The position numbers and the translations under genes were made by a program. Shown in pieces: positions 8,551-15,437 of a stretch of 32,465 nt of DNA. The notes beneath the pieces were generated by a model that worked only from the letters and a program-made list of their open reading frames with translations, was not told the origin of the DNA and made no database searches. How positions within the stretch are numbered: position 1 is the first letter of the stretch; each line of letters opens with the position of its first letter. The DNA is from Candidatus Peribacter sp. GTDB taxonomy: Bacteria > Patescibacteriota > Gracilibacteria > Peribacterales > Peribacteraceae. The stretch lies in assembly GCA_030647195.1 (NCBI GenBank), contig JAUSKD010000037.1, forward strand, positions 1 through 32,465, written 5' to 3'.

Positions 8551-9290
8551 AGTCAGAATTGTTTCACCAAATTGTGAGGCCTATTCAATCACCAGTATTT
8601 ATCTATCCATTTATTTTAGTGGTTCTACTTTCAACCACATTCTCATTCCCATATTATTTTTCCCAGTCGTTTGAAATTCAAATTGATAGCTCTGGTCATG
8701 GGTATGTTATTGGTGGACAAATTACTCATGGAGTGAAACGGCTGATCTCTTATTCAAATACTATTTCTAGTAGTTCATCTTCCCTATCGAGCCATACTGA
8801 GGCCAACAGCGAATCATCATCTTCATCCAGGGGACTTAATTATAATCTCATTAAGGATGAGGTAATTAGCACTGTCGGAATGATTGATACTAAAACCTTT
8901 TTTGCAGCGAGATTGCTGTCTGGTATTTCTTATCTAAATAAGTTAGATCATCGCAAATGTGTTAAGGTTCAACAACGTCCTGGGTTCGCAAGCGCTAGCC
9001 CATTTTTGCGCGTCCAAGTTTCAGGATCAGTTTTTAGTACAAAAGACGTCGTGCCGAGTGATGGATGGTATTGTGTCACCTCTGGAAAAGACGATTTCAT
9101 TGCGATTCTTGAGCGCGCAGTTAGTAATGAGAGCCCCAAAGATATTATTCAAACTATTCCTGGTGAAAGCTGGTTTATTCTATTTGAATATCCAGTTTAT
9201 TGGCCGTTAATTTCTGTCTGCTTATTGTTATTGGCCGGTATTCTAACTTGGATTATCAGAGGTGCATGGAGAAAGATTGAAAAGAAGTAA
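8547..9290 (+). CDS. Hypothetical bitopic membrane protein with serine-rich segment
   Basis: 247 aa, family not recognised. One hydrophobic helix near the N-terminus (about 12-33, VFIYPFILVVLLSTTFSFPY) and one near the C-terminus (about 218-240, WPLISVCLLLLAGILTWII) would leave a roughly 180-residue extracytoplasmic loop. That loop contains two serine runs (about 75-98). The start overlaps the tyrS stop as ATGA, implying coupled translation. Composition is clearly more AT-rich than tyrS, with AAT/TTT/TAT codons common, suggesting recent acquisition or relaxed selection. No catalytic motif is visible. Confidence 0.75.
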   Translation: MKSELFHQIVRPIQSPVFIYPFILVVLLSTTFSFPYYFSQSFEIQIDSSGHGYVIGGQITHGVKRLISYSNTISSSSSSLSSHTEANSESSSSSRGLNYNLIKDEVISTVGMIDTKTFFAARLLSGISYLNKLDHRKCVKVQQRPGFASASPFLRVQVSGSVFSTKDVVPSDGWYCVTSGKDDFIAILERAVSNESPKDIIQTIPGESWFILFEYPVYWPLISVCLLLLAGILTWIIRGAWRKIEKK

Positions 9291-9303
9291 GAATCGCGCG
9301 AAG

Positions 9304-9426
9304 CGCTGGGTGGCTCTGACGGGCCCCAGCGATGAGCGCAACCACTGAAAGGGAAAGGATAGCCCGTGGAAGGAAAACCGCTAGGTTTGCCTTCCACGAA
9401 CAGCTAGGGGGTAAGCGAAAATTCCT
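9304..9426. other. Intergenic region with tandem strong hairpins (possible small RNA or terminator)
   Basis: Three stems in a row. CGCTGGG (9304-9310) pairs with CCCAGCG (9325-9331). CGTGGAAGG plus AAACC (9365-9379) pairs with GGTTT plus CCTTCCACG (9384-9398) around a GCTA tetraloop with a single A-G mismatch. A weaker GGGGG/CCTCC stem follows at about 9407-9426. No poly-T follows. The region ends just before a promoter at 9437. It does not match RNase P, SRP RNA or tmRNA signatures that I can recall. Confidence 0.55.
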
Positions 9427-9436
9427 CCATGTCGTC

Positions 9437-9465
9437 TTGTCCTGACACGCCGGGGATTCTAGACT
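9437..9465 (+). promoter_or_regulatory. Promoter of hypothetical gene 9482-9838
   Basis: TTGTCC (9437-9442), a 17-bp spacer and TAGACT (9460-9465). Predicted transcription start is near 9472, giving a leader of about 10 nt before ATG 9482. Confidence 0.6.
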
Positions 9466-9481
9466 TGGCGAAACAGCCGAC

Positions 9482-9838
9482 ATGTCCGTCACCTCTTCAG
9501 AGACCGTGGCGCGCGATACTCCCACCACTGATGCGGTGGATACGGCTTCGCGTGTGGCGAAGAAAGTGGCGGTAGTGAAAATGCCACATTGTACTTCCGG
9601 AACGCTCCTGCGGGAGTTCATTGCCGATTCCCTGCATCGGGGCGAAATGAGTAAAGAAGAAGCTGTGCGGTTGATGCGGATATTCGATGATGCGGAAATA
9701 CGTGAAATGGAAGGTGCAAAAATGCCTGAACCGGAAAAGGAGAGGGCCCTTGTGAGTCGTGGCCACCAATATGCAATACGCATCTGGCAGCTGCTTACCT
9801 TGCGCTGGTCAAAGTCCCAGGAATCCGAAATCCAATAA
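9482..9838 (+). CDS. Hypothetical protein (118 aa)
   Basis: Not recognised. The first 30 residues are Thr/Val/Ala-rich and probably disordered. The middle (about 38-75, SGTLLREFIADSLHRGEMSKEEAVRLMRIFDDAEIREME) looks like two amphipathic helices, and a helical C-terminus (ALVSRGHQYAIRIWQLLTL) follows. No cysteine pairs or membrane helix. Supported by a good TTGTCC-17-TAGACT promoter just upstream and a hairpin just after the stop. A long minus-strand frame over the same bases is Ser/Arg-rich and judged a shadow. Confidence 0.65.
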   Translation: MSVTSSETVARDTPTTDAVDTASRVAKKVAVVKMPHCTSGTLLREFIADSLHRGEMSKEEAVRLMRIFDDAEIREMEGAKMPEPEKERALVSRGHQYAIRIWQLLTLRWSKSQESEIQ

Positions 9839-9842
9839 AATT

Positions 9843-9873
9843 GCTGGGTAGCCTCCGAAGAGAACTACCCAGC
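9843..9873. terminator. Hairpin after hypothetical gene 9482-9838
   Basis: GCTGGGTAG (9843-9851) pairs perfectly with CTACCCAGC (9865-9873) over a 13-nt loop, five bases after the stop. No T-run follows on the plus strand. On the minus strand the stem is followed by AATTTTATTGG. Confidence 0.5.
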
Positions 9874-9988
9874 GTGCCGGACCCCCCGCGTCCACAATGA
9901 GAATGATAAATGGGTGGGAGTCAGGCGGTTCAATCGTATCGTTTGAGCTTTGTGCTGACAAGAAAACTGGACAGTTTCGGATCTGCTC

Positions 9989-10729
9989 TCAGGATTGCTG
10001 CGAAAGGCGCTTCAGTGTCCCTGCATGATCGCGCAGGTTGGGTTCCCAGATTTTTGTGCAGTTCACCAGGCGTTCGTGGTGGTCCAGGAGCAGATCAAAT
10101 ATACGTTGTCCGGATCCATTGGATGTCAGACGTTCCAGCTTCGAAAGCCGGAGGACATCGAGCAGTGCCTTTCGGATATCCTCGCGCATCGGTTTGGCCC
10201 ATTTGAGGGAATCATCTTCGGTCGTGTCGAGCAGAAATTTCCGCATCACCACGTGCGGACGACCCTTTGCGAAAAATTGGTGAACGCGCTGCATTTCCTT
10301 TGCCGTTCCAAACGGAGGGAGCTTATGGATTCCCAGGAGCCCGATTTGATCCATGATCAGGCTCATCTCGCGGTCCAGGTACCATGCCAGGTGGAATGCT
10401 GCCTTGGCTCTGCGCAGAGACTCTCCCTCACTGTGGTCGTGCGTTTCAATGAACGTGCCCGGCTGGTAGAGCGTATGCCAGTCATCGGGGGTGAGCAGGG
10501 CGAGGACATCCTGGTACATGCCGGGCGGCAAAGAGCGGTCTTTATGATCCTGCCAGCTGACACTGCCGATCAGAAAACGTCGGAGAAAGAAGTCCGGCGG
10601 CGCGTGCCCTGTCGCATCATGAAAAGCCCGGTGTTCCGATGCCCGAATTCGCGAGAGGTTCACGCTATTACCCGCGCCGTCGAACGAGTGCGGTACGCAG
10701 TGGTGGTCGGTGATGATCTCCGCTGGCAT
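9989..10729 (-). CDS. HNH-like domain protein of unknown role
   Basis: 246 aa. The N-terminus reads TDHHCVPHSFDGAG, then NSVNLSRIRASEHRAFH. The order D-H-H-x2-P-x-S, N-L, H-x3-H resembles the HNH (beta-beta-alpha-metal) core without the usual zinc cysteines. The remainder (about 60-246) is helical and charged with no motif I recognise. A plausible reading is a metal-dependent nuclease or nuclease-derived protein, but the match rests on about 35 residues and activity is not established. ATG 10729 is the first start before the HH motif. No clear Shine-Dalgarno site. Confidence 0.72.
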   Translation of the reverse strand: MPAEIITDHHCVPHSFDGAGNSVNLSRIRASEHRAFHDATGHAPPDFFLRRFLIGSVSWQDHKDRSLPPGMYQDVLALLTPDDWHTLYQPGTFIETHDHSEGESLRRAKAAFHLAWYLDREMSLIMDQIGLLGIHKLPPFGTAKEMQRVHQFFAKGRPHVVMRKFLLDTTEDDSLKWAKPMREDIRKALLDVLRLSKLERLTSNGSGQRIFDLLLDHHERLVNCTKIWEPNLRDHAGTLKRLSQQS

Positions 10730-10815
10730 AGGAGGAGCACGCTAACAAGGGATTCCGCTTGAGTAAACCGAAAAACCGGAGCAGTGACGGCAACGCCTCT
10801 GCCGAGAATCGTTCT

Positions 10816-10974
10816 TCAGATCAGGCAGGCCACCGTGTAGTGCTGTTGGCAGGCGGATGCCGTTGCCGTAGTTCCAATCGGGGAGAAGAGCAAACTGCAT
10901 GCCGTCGCCACCCCTACCACGATGAGAGCGGAGAGGAGGAAGGCGAGGCCGAGATTTCGTGTATCGCGAGGCAT
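10816..10974 (-). CDS. Small hydrophobic protein (52 aa)
   Basis: A short frame starting MPRDTRNLGLAFLLSALIVV. It has one membrane helix or signal-peptide-like stretch (about 8-31) and a short polar tail with two cysteines. It sits 67 bases downstream of another small minus-strand gene. TATACA lies about 19 bases before the ATG as a weak -10. No family recognised; the arrangement of charged residues before a helix is the main reason for calling it. Confidence 0.5.
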   Translation of the reverse strand: MPRDTRNLGLAFLLSALIVVGVATACSLLFSPIGTTATASACQQHYTVACLI

Positions 10975-11041
10975 TAGGTGAGGCTTGACATACTGTATAA
11001 CGCGGGAGATTAAGGGAACGTTACGGAAAAAGAACACATAT

Positions 11042-11272
11042 TTAGATCTTGCAGGTGACGCGGCAGCCGAGTCGCTGCAGGCTCGAAAGGGCTTGCCGAT
11101 GGGCGGGCTGACCGCGCAAGGAAGGGAGAACGATGTGCAAATCCGAGCGGTTGGGGAATGCGGAAATCCACTCCAGAACGCCAACGAGAGCGGTATCGGG
11201 CGACCGGGAGCAGTCGATGCGCACCGCGGAAAGTGCGGAAGACGGCCTCTGGATGAGCACCTCAGGTTGCAT
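11042..11272 (-). CDS. Small hypothetical protein (76 aa)
   Basis: Frame from ATG 11272 (MQPEVLIQRPSSALSAVRID) to 11042. It reads as an ordinary mixed-composition soluble protein with alternating hydrophobic strands and helices (TALVGVLEWISAFPNRSDLH, IVLPSLRG). No family recognised. Support comes from the promoter: TACACT on the minus strand ends six bases before this ATG, with TTGCAT 18 bases further upstream. A longer frame from 11323 is less likely because it would include that promoter. Confidence 0.55.
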   Translation of the reverse strand: MQPEVLIQRPSSALSAVRIDCSRSPDTALVGVLEWISAFPNRSDLHIVLPSLRGQPAHRQALSSLQRLGCRVTCKI

Positions 11273-11278
11273 GCACGC

Positions 11279-11308
11279 AGTGTACACTCGTACACCACTT
11301 GGATGCAA
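11279..11308 (-). promoter_or_regulatory. Promoter of small gene 11042-11272, leaderless geometry
   Basis: On the minus strand TTGCAT, an 18-bp spacer and TACACT (11279-11284), then six bases to the ATG at 11272. Same spacing as at the ATPase and pseudouridine synthase genes. Confidence 0.5.
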
Positions 11309-11431
11309 GTGATTTGATCCCAAACAGTGTTCGATCTAAGAATTTTCTTTTGCGTGAGAGCAAAAAATTCCAGGAGTGTCCGGGTGCCTCAAGCGAAAAA
11401 ACCGATGAGATGTTGTGTGATCATCAAACGA

Positions 11432-12586
11432 TCACTGCGATCTCTGTCCGGCATCTTTCACGGCAGCCGACACGACCGAAACAACCCGCGGCTCGAAAAC
11501 CGGAGGAATGATGTTTTCCGCTGTGGGAGAGGGGACGAGGCGAGCGAGTGCCTCTGCGGCGGCCACCATCATCCCGGGCGTAATGCGCCGGATGCGGCCG
11601 TCCAGTGCACCCCGGAAAATCCCCGGGAACACGAGCACGTTATTGAGCTGATTGGGATAGTCGCTCCTGCCGGTTGCCACGACTGCAGCCCCGGCTTTCT
11701 TCGCTTCTTCCGGCATCATCTCGGGATCGGGATTGGCGAGGGCGAAGACAATGGGTTTTTCTGCCATGACCGCGATCATTTCGGGCTTCAGGACGCCGGG
11801 CTTGCTGACACCCACGAAGGCATCGGCCCCCTTCAGTGCGTCAAAGAGCATGCAGCAGGCATCGCTCTTGTTGGTGAACGAGGCCAGCAGGTTCTTGAGC
11901 CAGCCCAGATCGTCGCGGTGCATTGTGACGACCCCCTTGGAATCCGTGACGATGATGTCGCCGACACCGTACGAGTGCAACAGTCGCACGATCGCGGAAC
12001 CGGCTGCCCCAGCGCCCGAGACAACGATTTTCATCTTTGAAAGTTCTTTGCCCACGACCTTCGCAGCATTGAGGAGCCCGGCCAGCACCACGGTGGCCGT
12101 GCCGTGCTGATCGTCGTGGAAGACGGGGATAGCGAGCATGGTGGCAAGCCGCTGTTCGATTTCGATGCAGCGCGGCGCCGAGATATCCTCCAGATTGATG
12201 CCGCCGAATACCGGGGCGATCGCCGCGACCGTCCGGACGATCTCGTCCACGTTCTGCGTCTCGAGCGCGATGGGGAAGGCATCGATCCCGGCGAACCGCT
12301 TGAAGAGCGCGCATTTGCCTTCCATGACTGGCAGCGAGGCCAGGGCCCCGATGTTGCCGAGGCCCAGCACCGCAGAACCGTCCGTAATCACAGCGACGGT
12401 GTGGCTCTTGATGGTGTACTTCCAGACATCCGCGGGGTTGCTCGCGATCATACGGCACGGTGCCGCGACACCGGGGGTGTAGGCGCGTGCGAGATCATCT
12501 TTTGTTTCAAGAGGAACCGTGGTCTCGACACGCAATTTGCCATGGTGTTTCTCGTGAAGGGCTAACGATGTGTCGTCGTAGGACAT
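11432..12586 (-). CDS. NAD(P)-dependent malic enzyme
   Basis: A 384-aa oxidative decarboxylase converting malate to pyruvate and CO2 in the cytosol; the length fits the short bacterial form. Signatures are RAYTPGVAAPC (catalytic Tyr region), KSHTVAVITDGSAVLGLGNIG, GKCALFKRFAGIDAFPI (catalytic Lys region), GGINLEDISAPRC, IPVFHDDQHGTATV (metal-binding Asp), the Rossmann loop VSGAGAAGSAIVRLL and FALANPDPEM. It ends with NVLVFPGIFRGALDGR, typical of the family. TATACT (minus strand, near 12608) may be the -10. Cofactor preference cannot be assigned. In a reduced metabolism it would supply pyruvate and reducing power. Confidence 0.95.
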   Translation of the reverse strand: MSYDDTSLALHEKHHGKLRVETTVPLETKDDLARAYTPGVAAPCRMIASNPADVWKYTIKSHTVAVITDGSAVLGLGNIGALASLPVMEGKCALFKRFAGIDAFPIALETQNVDEIVRTVAAIAPVFGGINLEDISAPRCIEIEQRLATMLAIPVFHDDQHGTATVVLAGLLNAAKVVGKELSKMKIVVSGAGAAGSAIVRLLHSYGVGDIIVTDSKGVVTMHRDDLGWLKNLLASFTNKSDACCMLFDALKGADAFVGVSKPGVLKPEMIAVMAEKPIVFALANPDPEMMPEEAKKAGAAVVATGRSDYPNQLNNVLVFPGIFRGALDGRIRRITPGMMVAAAEALARLVPSPTAENIIPPVFEPRVVSVVSAAVKDAGQRSQ

Positions 12587-12751
12587 CGACTCGAAAGGTA
12601 AATGGGCCGCGAGTATACAGGAAAGATCGGTTTGAACGCTGCAGAAAGCCGCAAAAGGATGTCTACTTTACTGGACGCTCCGTTCGCGGCTTCTATACTG
12701 CGCCGGTTGGTATCCGGCAGGCGGTCCTTGGCAACACAGGAGGTCAAAGCC

Positions 12752-13303
12752 ATGAGAAGCGTGACTCTCGGCTCGCTTGAGCTGGGAGAAGCACTCAAGA
12801 TTCGCACCCAGAGACTAGTGAACACTGTGCTCTCCAACGGTTCGGATTTTCCGTGGTTCCCTGAAGGGTTTACCTTTCCGATGGGAACCGACAAAAACGA
12901 CCGCCCGCGTCACCTCTGCAGCGAGGAACGGGTGATCCACGGCGTCTCGCTGGTGTTTCCCGTTGTCTTCTTGGACGTCGGGACCTACAGCAGCAGAGGT
13001 GCCGCAAGTACCTTCCACCCCTACTGGATCGAGTGGCAGGCGATCCATGACTGGATGCCGTTGCCCGATCAGCGGGAGTGGCGTGACGGCACGATGATCG
13101 AGGGGGTCTGCGCGATGGCACAGGCTCCTGAAGTCGGCAGCCTTCGCTGCTACGACCGGTCATGGATTCAGGCGTCCGGGCAGCTCTATGTCAGGCGCGA
13201 CAGGGTCGTGGCCAACTGTGGCGGAAGCAGCAGCTTCCACCATCGGATGCTCGTTCGCAGGTGCTTCTGTCCGGAGCCCCCCCGTGGGCTGATGACGTAC
13301 TAA
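12752..13303 (+). CDS. Hypothetical protein (183 aa)
   Basis: Not recognised. From ATG 12752 (MRSVTLGSLELGEALKIRTQ) the protein is soluble and rich in aromatic and cysteine residues toward the end (CYDRSWIQASGQLYVRRDRV, NCGGSSS, RCFCPEPPRG). The start is chosen because AGGAGG ends eight bases upstream, one of the few clear Shine-Dalgarno sites in the window. TATACT at 12694-12699 provides a -10 with a leader of about 45 nt. A strong intrinsic terminator follows at 13351. Upstream in-frame starts (12602, 12659) lack such a site. Confidence 0.75.
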   Translation: MRSVTLGSLELGEALKIRTQRLVNTVLSNGSDFPWFPEGFTFPMGTDKNDRPRHLCSEERVIHGVSLVFPVVFLDVGTYSSRGAASTFHPYWIEWQAIHDWMPLPDQREWRDGTMIEGVCAMAQAPEVGSLRCYDRSWIQASGQLYVRRDRVVANCGGSSSFHHRMLVRRCFCPEPPRGLMTY

Positions 13304-13350
13304 ACCCAGGCATGGAATGTCAGGGTCTGCCAGACCGATACCACAACACC

Positions 13351-13388
13351 GCACCGTTTCTCAGGCGACTGAGAGACGGTGCATTTTT
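13351..13388 (+). terminator. Intrinsic terminator of gene 12752-13303, inside the 3' end of the convergent CPBP gene
   Basis: A 14-bp stem, GCACCGTTTCTCAG (13351-13364) with CTGAGAGACGGTGC (13369-13382) and one G-T wobble, closed by a GCGA tetraloop and followed by ATTTTT. It overlaps the last codons and stop of the minus-strand protease gene. No T-run follows on the minus strand, so it terminates the plus-strand gene. Confidence 0.85.
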
Positions 13389-14254
13389 ATGCCGCGCCAC
13401 AGTAGAAGGTTGACGAGCAACAGCGCGATCATGCCTGCCAGCCCCGTTAGTCCCACGGTGAGGTCACTGCCGCCGTTCACGTACAGGAGCGCGAGCCCCG
13501 CTGTGCCGTTGAGTGTGCCGTGGAAGACGGCGGCTGCAATGACGGACCTGGCGCGCAGCGTGATGTAGTTCAGGAGGGGAGTTAAGAGAATCGTCCAGAG
13601 CGTCATCATGAAGACGCCCGCGACCGGATGCTCGGGGTAGTTATGTCCGAGCAAAATCAGGGGTGCATGCCAGAGTCCCCACACCGTGCCGATGATGAGC
13701 GAAGCACGCCAGAAGCCGAGGGGGAGCAGGTGCCTGAGCAGGTATCCGCGCCAGCCCGCCTCTTCGCCGAACGCGGCAATGGCATTCACCGTGATGCCAG
13801 CGATCATGCCGCCCGCAAGACCGAGGATCAGCGGAAGGTACGGGGCGCGTGCGAGATCCGTTTGCATGGTGGCGATCTGCTGGGGCGTCAGCGTGGCGCC
13901 GAAGCGCGCGAACATGCCCGCCATACCCAAATCAAACGAAACGCCGGGCTCTATCAGACTCACAATGAACGTGAGGAGGGCCAGGATTGGCGGCGTCACC
14001 CACGAAACGATCCACCAGCGGTTGAAGCCAAACGAAATCCTCAGTGCGGGACGCAGGGGTTCTCTGTAGACGAAGCGGACGAGGACCAGCGATACCAGGA
14101 GTGGCAGGAACATGTACGTCACGGCCACGATCAGTGCGCCGGGCATCTGCCACTCGCCGCCGAGCAGGAAATAGAGCAGGACGAACAGGTAGCTCACGGC
14201 GAAGATCGCGAGGACGAAGGTGCGGACGCGCTTCAGGGGGGGTACAGAGGTCAT
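13361..14254 (-). CDS. CPBP family intramembrane glutamic protease (type II CAAX-like)
   Basis: 297 aa with about eight membrane helices. Conserved motifs are E164-E-A-G-W-R-G (EExxxR), VWGLWHAP with H196 and FHGTLNG with H245 and N249, which together form the putative active site in the membrane. Bacterial members do bacteriocin self-immunity, envelope protein processing or unknown tasks; no bacteriocin gene is adjacent, so the role is open. TAGAGT on the minus strand ends seven bases before ATG 14254, another near-leaderless start. Its 3' end carries the terminator of the facing gene. Confidence 0.92.
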   Translation of the reverse strand: MTSVPPLKRVRTFVLAIFAVSYLFVLLYFLLGGEWQMPGALIVAVTYMFLPLLVSLVLVRFVYREPLRPALRISFGFNRWWIVSWVTPPILALLTFIVSLIEPGVSFDLGMAGMFARFGATLTPQQIATMQTDLARAPYLPLILGLAGGMIAGITVNAIAAFGEEAGWRGYLLRHLLPLGFWRASLIIGTVWGLWHAPLILLGHNYPEHPVAGVFMMTLWTILLTPLLNYITLRARSVIAAAVFHGTLNGTAGLALLYVNGGSDLTVGLTGLAGMIALLLVNLLLWRGIKMHRLSVA

Positions 14255-14261
14255 GCCGGAT

Positions 14262-14267
14262 ACTCTA
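14262..14267 (-). promoter_or_regulatory. -10 box of the CPBP protease gene
   Basis: TAGAGT on the minus strand, seven bases before the start codon at 14254. The -35 region (TGTAAG at a 16-bp spacing) is weak. Confidence 0.45.
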
Positions 14268-14310
14268 CCAGATTACTTATTGGCTTACAGAAGCGGAAAA
14301 AATGATTTGT

Positions 14311-14338
14311 TTGCTCCATCCGCGGGCAGGGCTAGAAT
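14311..14338 (+). promoter_or_regulatory. Promoter of the lysine-rich protein gene
   Basis: TTGCTC (14311-14316), 16-bp spacer, TAGAAT (14333-14338). Predicted start near 14345 leaves a pyrimidine-rich leader of about 20 nt without a Shine-Dalgarno site. Confidence 0.6.
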
Positions 14339-14364
14339 CGAAATGTCCTTTCCCCCCATCTCTC

Positions 14365-14835
14365 ATGGCCAAGAAAGCCCGCACGAAGAAGAAGTCCAAG
14401 AAAGTGGCGAAGCGCAAGGCAAAGAAGACCCTCAGGCGCCGCCCTGTCCGCCGTGCAAAGAAGACCATGAAGAAGAAGGCCAAAAAGACGAAGAAATCCA
14501 CGAGGAATCTGAAGAAGGTCAAGGCGAAGGTCGTGAAGAAGGTGGCGAAGAAAGTTACGGCGGCCAAGAAGAAGCTGGTGAAGAAGATCGCCGAGCAGGT
14601 GATCGGCAAGGTGACGCACTACTACGACCGTATCGGCGTGGCCGTGATTGCGGTCAACGAGACCATCCGTCTGGGCGATACGATCCTCCTGAAGCACGGC
14701 AAGCGCGTCTTTGAGCAGAAGATTTCTTCCCTGCAGGTCAACCACACCCCCATTACCTCTGCCACGAAGGGGCAGGAGGTTGGCATGAAGGTGGACGAGG
14801 TGGCCGATGAGGGAACGCTCATCCTTCCGGCGTAA
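14365..14835 (+). CDS. Lysine-rich (histone H1-like) tail fused to EF-Tu domain-II-like beta-barrel
   Basis: 156 aa in two parts. Residues 1 to about 75 are almost entirely Lys/Arg/Ala/Thr/Val in repeats such as KKAKKTKKS and KVVKKVAKKV, like bacterial H1 or AlgP-type DNA-binding tails. From about 76 (AEQVIGKVTHYYDRIGVAVI) to the end (VGMKVDEVADEGTLILPA) it resembles the small beta-barrel of translation factors and U32 peptidase C-termini: GxVTHYYxxIGVAV, LGDTILLKHG and EVGMKVDE. Inference: a nucleic-acid-associated protein, possibly at the ribosome or nucleoid. ATG 14365 is chosen because the overlapping plus frame starting at 14343 is a shadow. The next small gene follows eight bases later. 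Confidence 0.85.
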   Translation: MAKKARTKKKSKKVAKRKAKKTLRRRPVRRAKKTMKKKAKKTKKSTRNLKKVKAKVVKKVAKKVTAAKKKLVKKIAEQVIGKVTHYYDRIGVAVIAVNETIRLGDTILLKHGKRVFEQKISSLQVNHTPITSATKGQEVGMKVDEVADEGTLILPA

Positions 14836-14843
14836 AGCTCATC

Positions 14844-15116
14844 ATGCAGCATCGATCCGCAAGTGACGGCAAAGAGACCGTGGCGCGTGCGTTGGGACAG
14901 ACCTTCGCAACCGTGCAACATCTGACGGATCTGGTGGTGGCGTGGGGCAGCCGCAAGTTGAAGCAGGTGGGCGATCAGCCGGATCCGGCGAAACCCAGAA
15001 AGGGCATCCTGCCGACGCTGAAACGCTCATTGCGCGCGACTGCGCGGTTTGTGGGGAATCTGGGGGATGCCTACTACGAGTGGTATGAGAGGTTGAAGGC
15101 CCGGAAGATGAAGTAA
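14844..15116 (+). CDS. Small hypothetical protein (90 aa)
   Basis: Starts eight bases after the lysine-rich gene, so probably co-transcribed. It reads MQHRSASDGKETVARALGQT, then helical stretches (FATVQHLTDLVVAWGSRKLK and LRATARFVGNLGDAYYEWYE) and a basic C-terminus (RLKARKMK). Predicted mostly helical, net positive, no cysteines. No family recognised. The basic, helical character and the operon suggest a nucleic-acid-linked role, as a guess. Confidence 0.7.
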   Translation: MQHRSASDGKETVARALGQTFATVQHLTDLVVAWGSRKLKQVGDQPDPAKPRKGILPTLKRSLRATARFVGNLGDAYYEWYERLKARKMK

Positions 15117-15146
15117 TGAGGGATTGCTTGAATATATTTTTGCCAT

Positions 15147-15402
15147 CTTTGTCAGTGCAACCAAAAGGGGATCGTTCTTTCCTTGAAGCATGTATGAACC
15201 TGTTTTTTTGTCAGGGGGCTTAAGGAACCTTGTTCGGTTCCCTCAGCCCCCCGACACCCCCGTCACCCTCCTAACCCAAGCTGGGCGGGAAACCTGCGGG
15301 TTTCCCTCCCCTCCGGTCCCTCCCTTCCAACCGGTTTATGTAATTGTGTGTGTATTTATGAACTGTGGGAGGGGCGCGTCACTCTTTGTCGCACTGACAA
15401 AG
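15147..15402. other. Structured intergenic region bounded by a 12-bp inverted repeat (possible leader RNA or ncRNA)
   Basis: CTTTGTCAGTGC (15147-15158) is perfectly complementary to GCACTGACAAAG (15391-15402), 232 bases away. Between them is a compound hairpin: GTC, GGGGGCT, GGAACC (15210-15229) with GGTTCC, AGCCCCC, GAC (15236-15255), interrupted by small symmetric loops. A second hairpin is GGGAAACC-TGCG-GGTTTCCC (15287-15306). The right arm can also pair locally, CTTTGTC (15384-15390) with GACAAAG (15396-15402), so two mutually exclusive folds exist. No convincing coding frame lies here. The next gene begins 36 bases later. Confidence 0.6.
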
Positions 15403-15437
15403 GTGGAAAAGAAATCGAGAAACAATTGTTGGCCGTG

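Noticed and set aside
9256-9783. Minus-strand frame of 175 aa
   Set aside because: Ser/Arg-rich, spans the structured intergenic region and the promoter of the plus-strand gene 9482-9838.
9995-10762. Plus-strand frame of 255 aa
   Set aside because: Antisense shadow of the HNH-like gene; codon pattern mirrors the minus-strand frame and there is no start signal.
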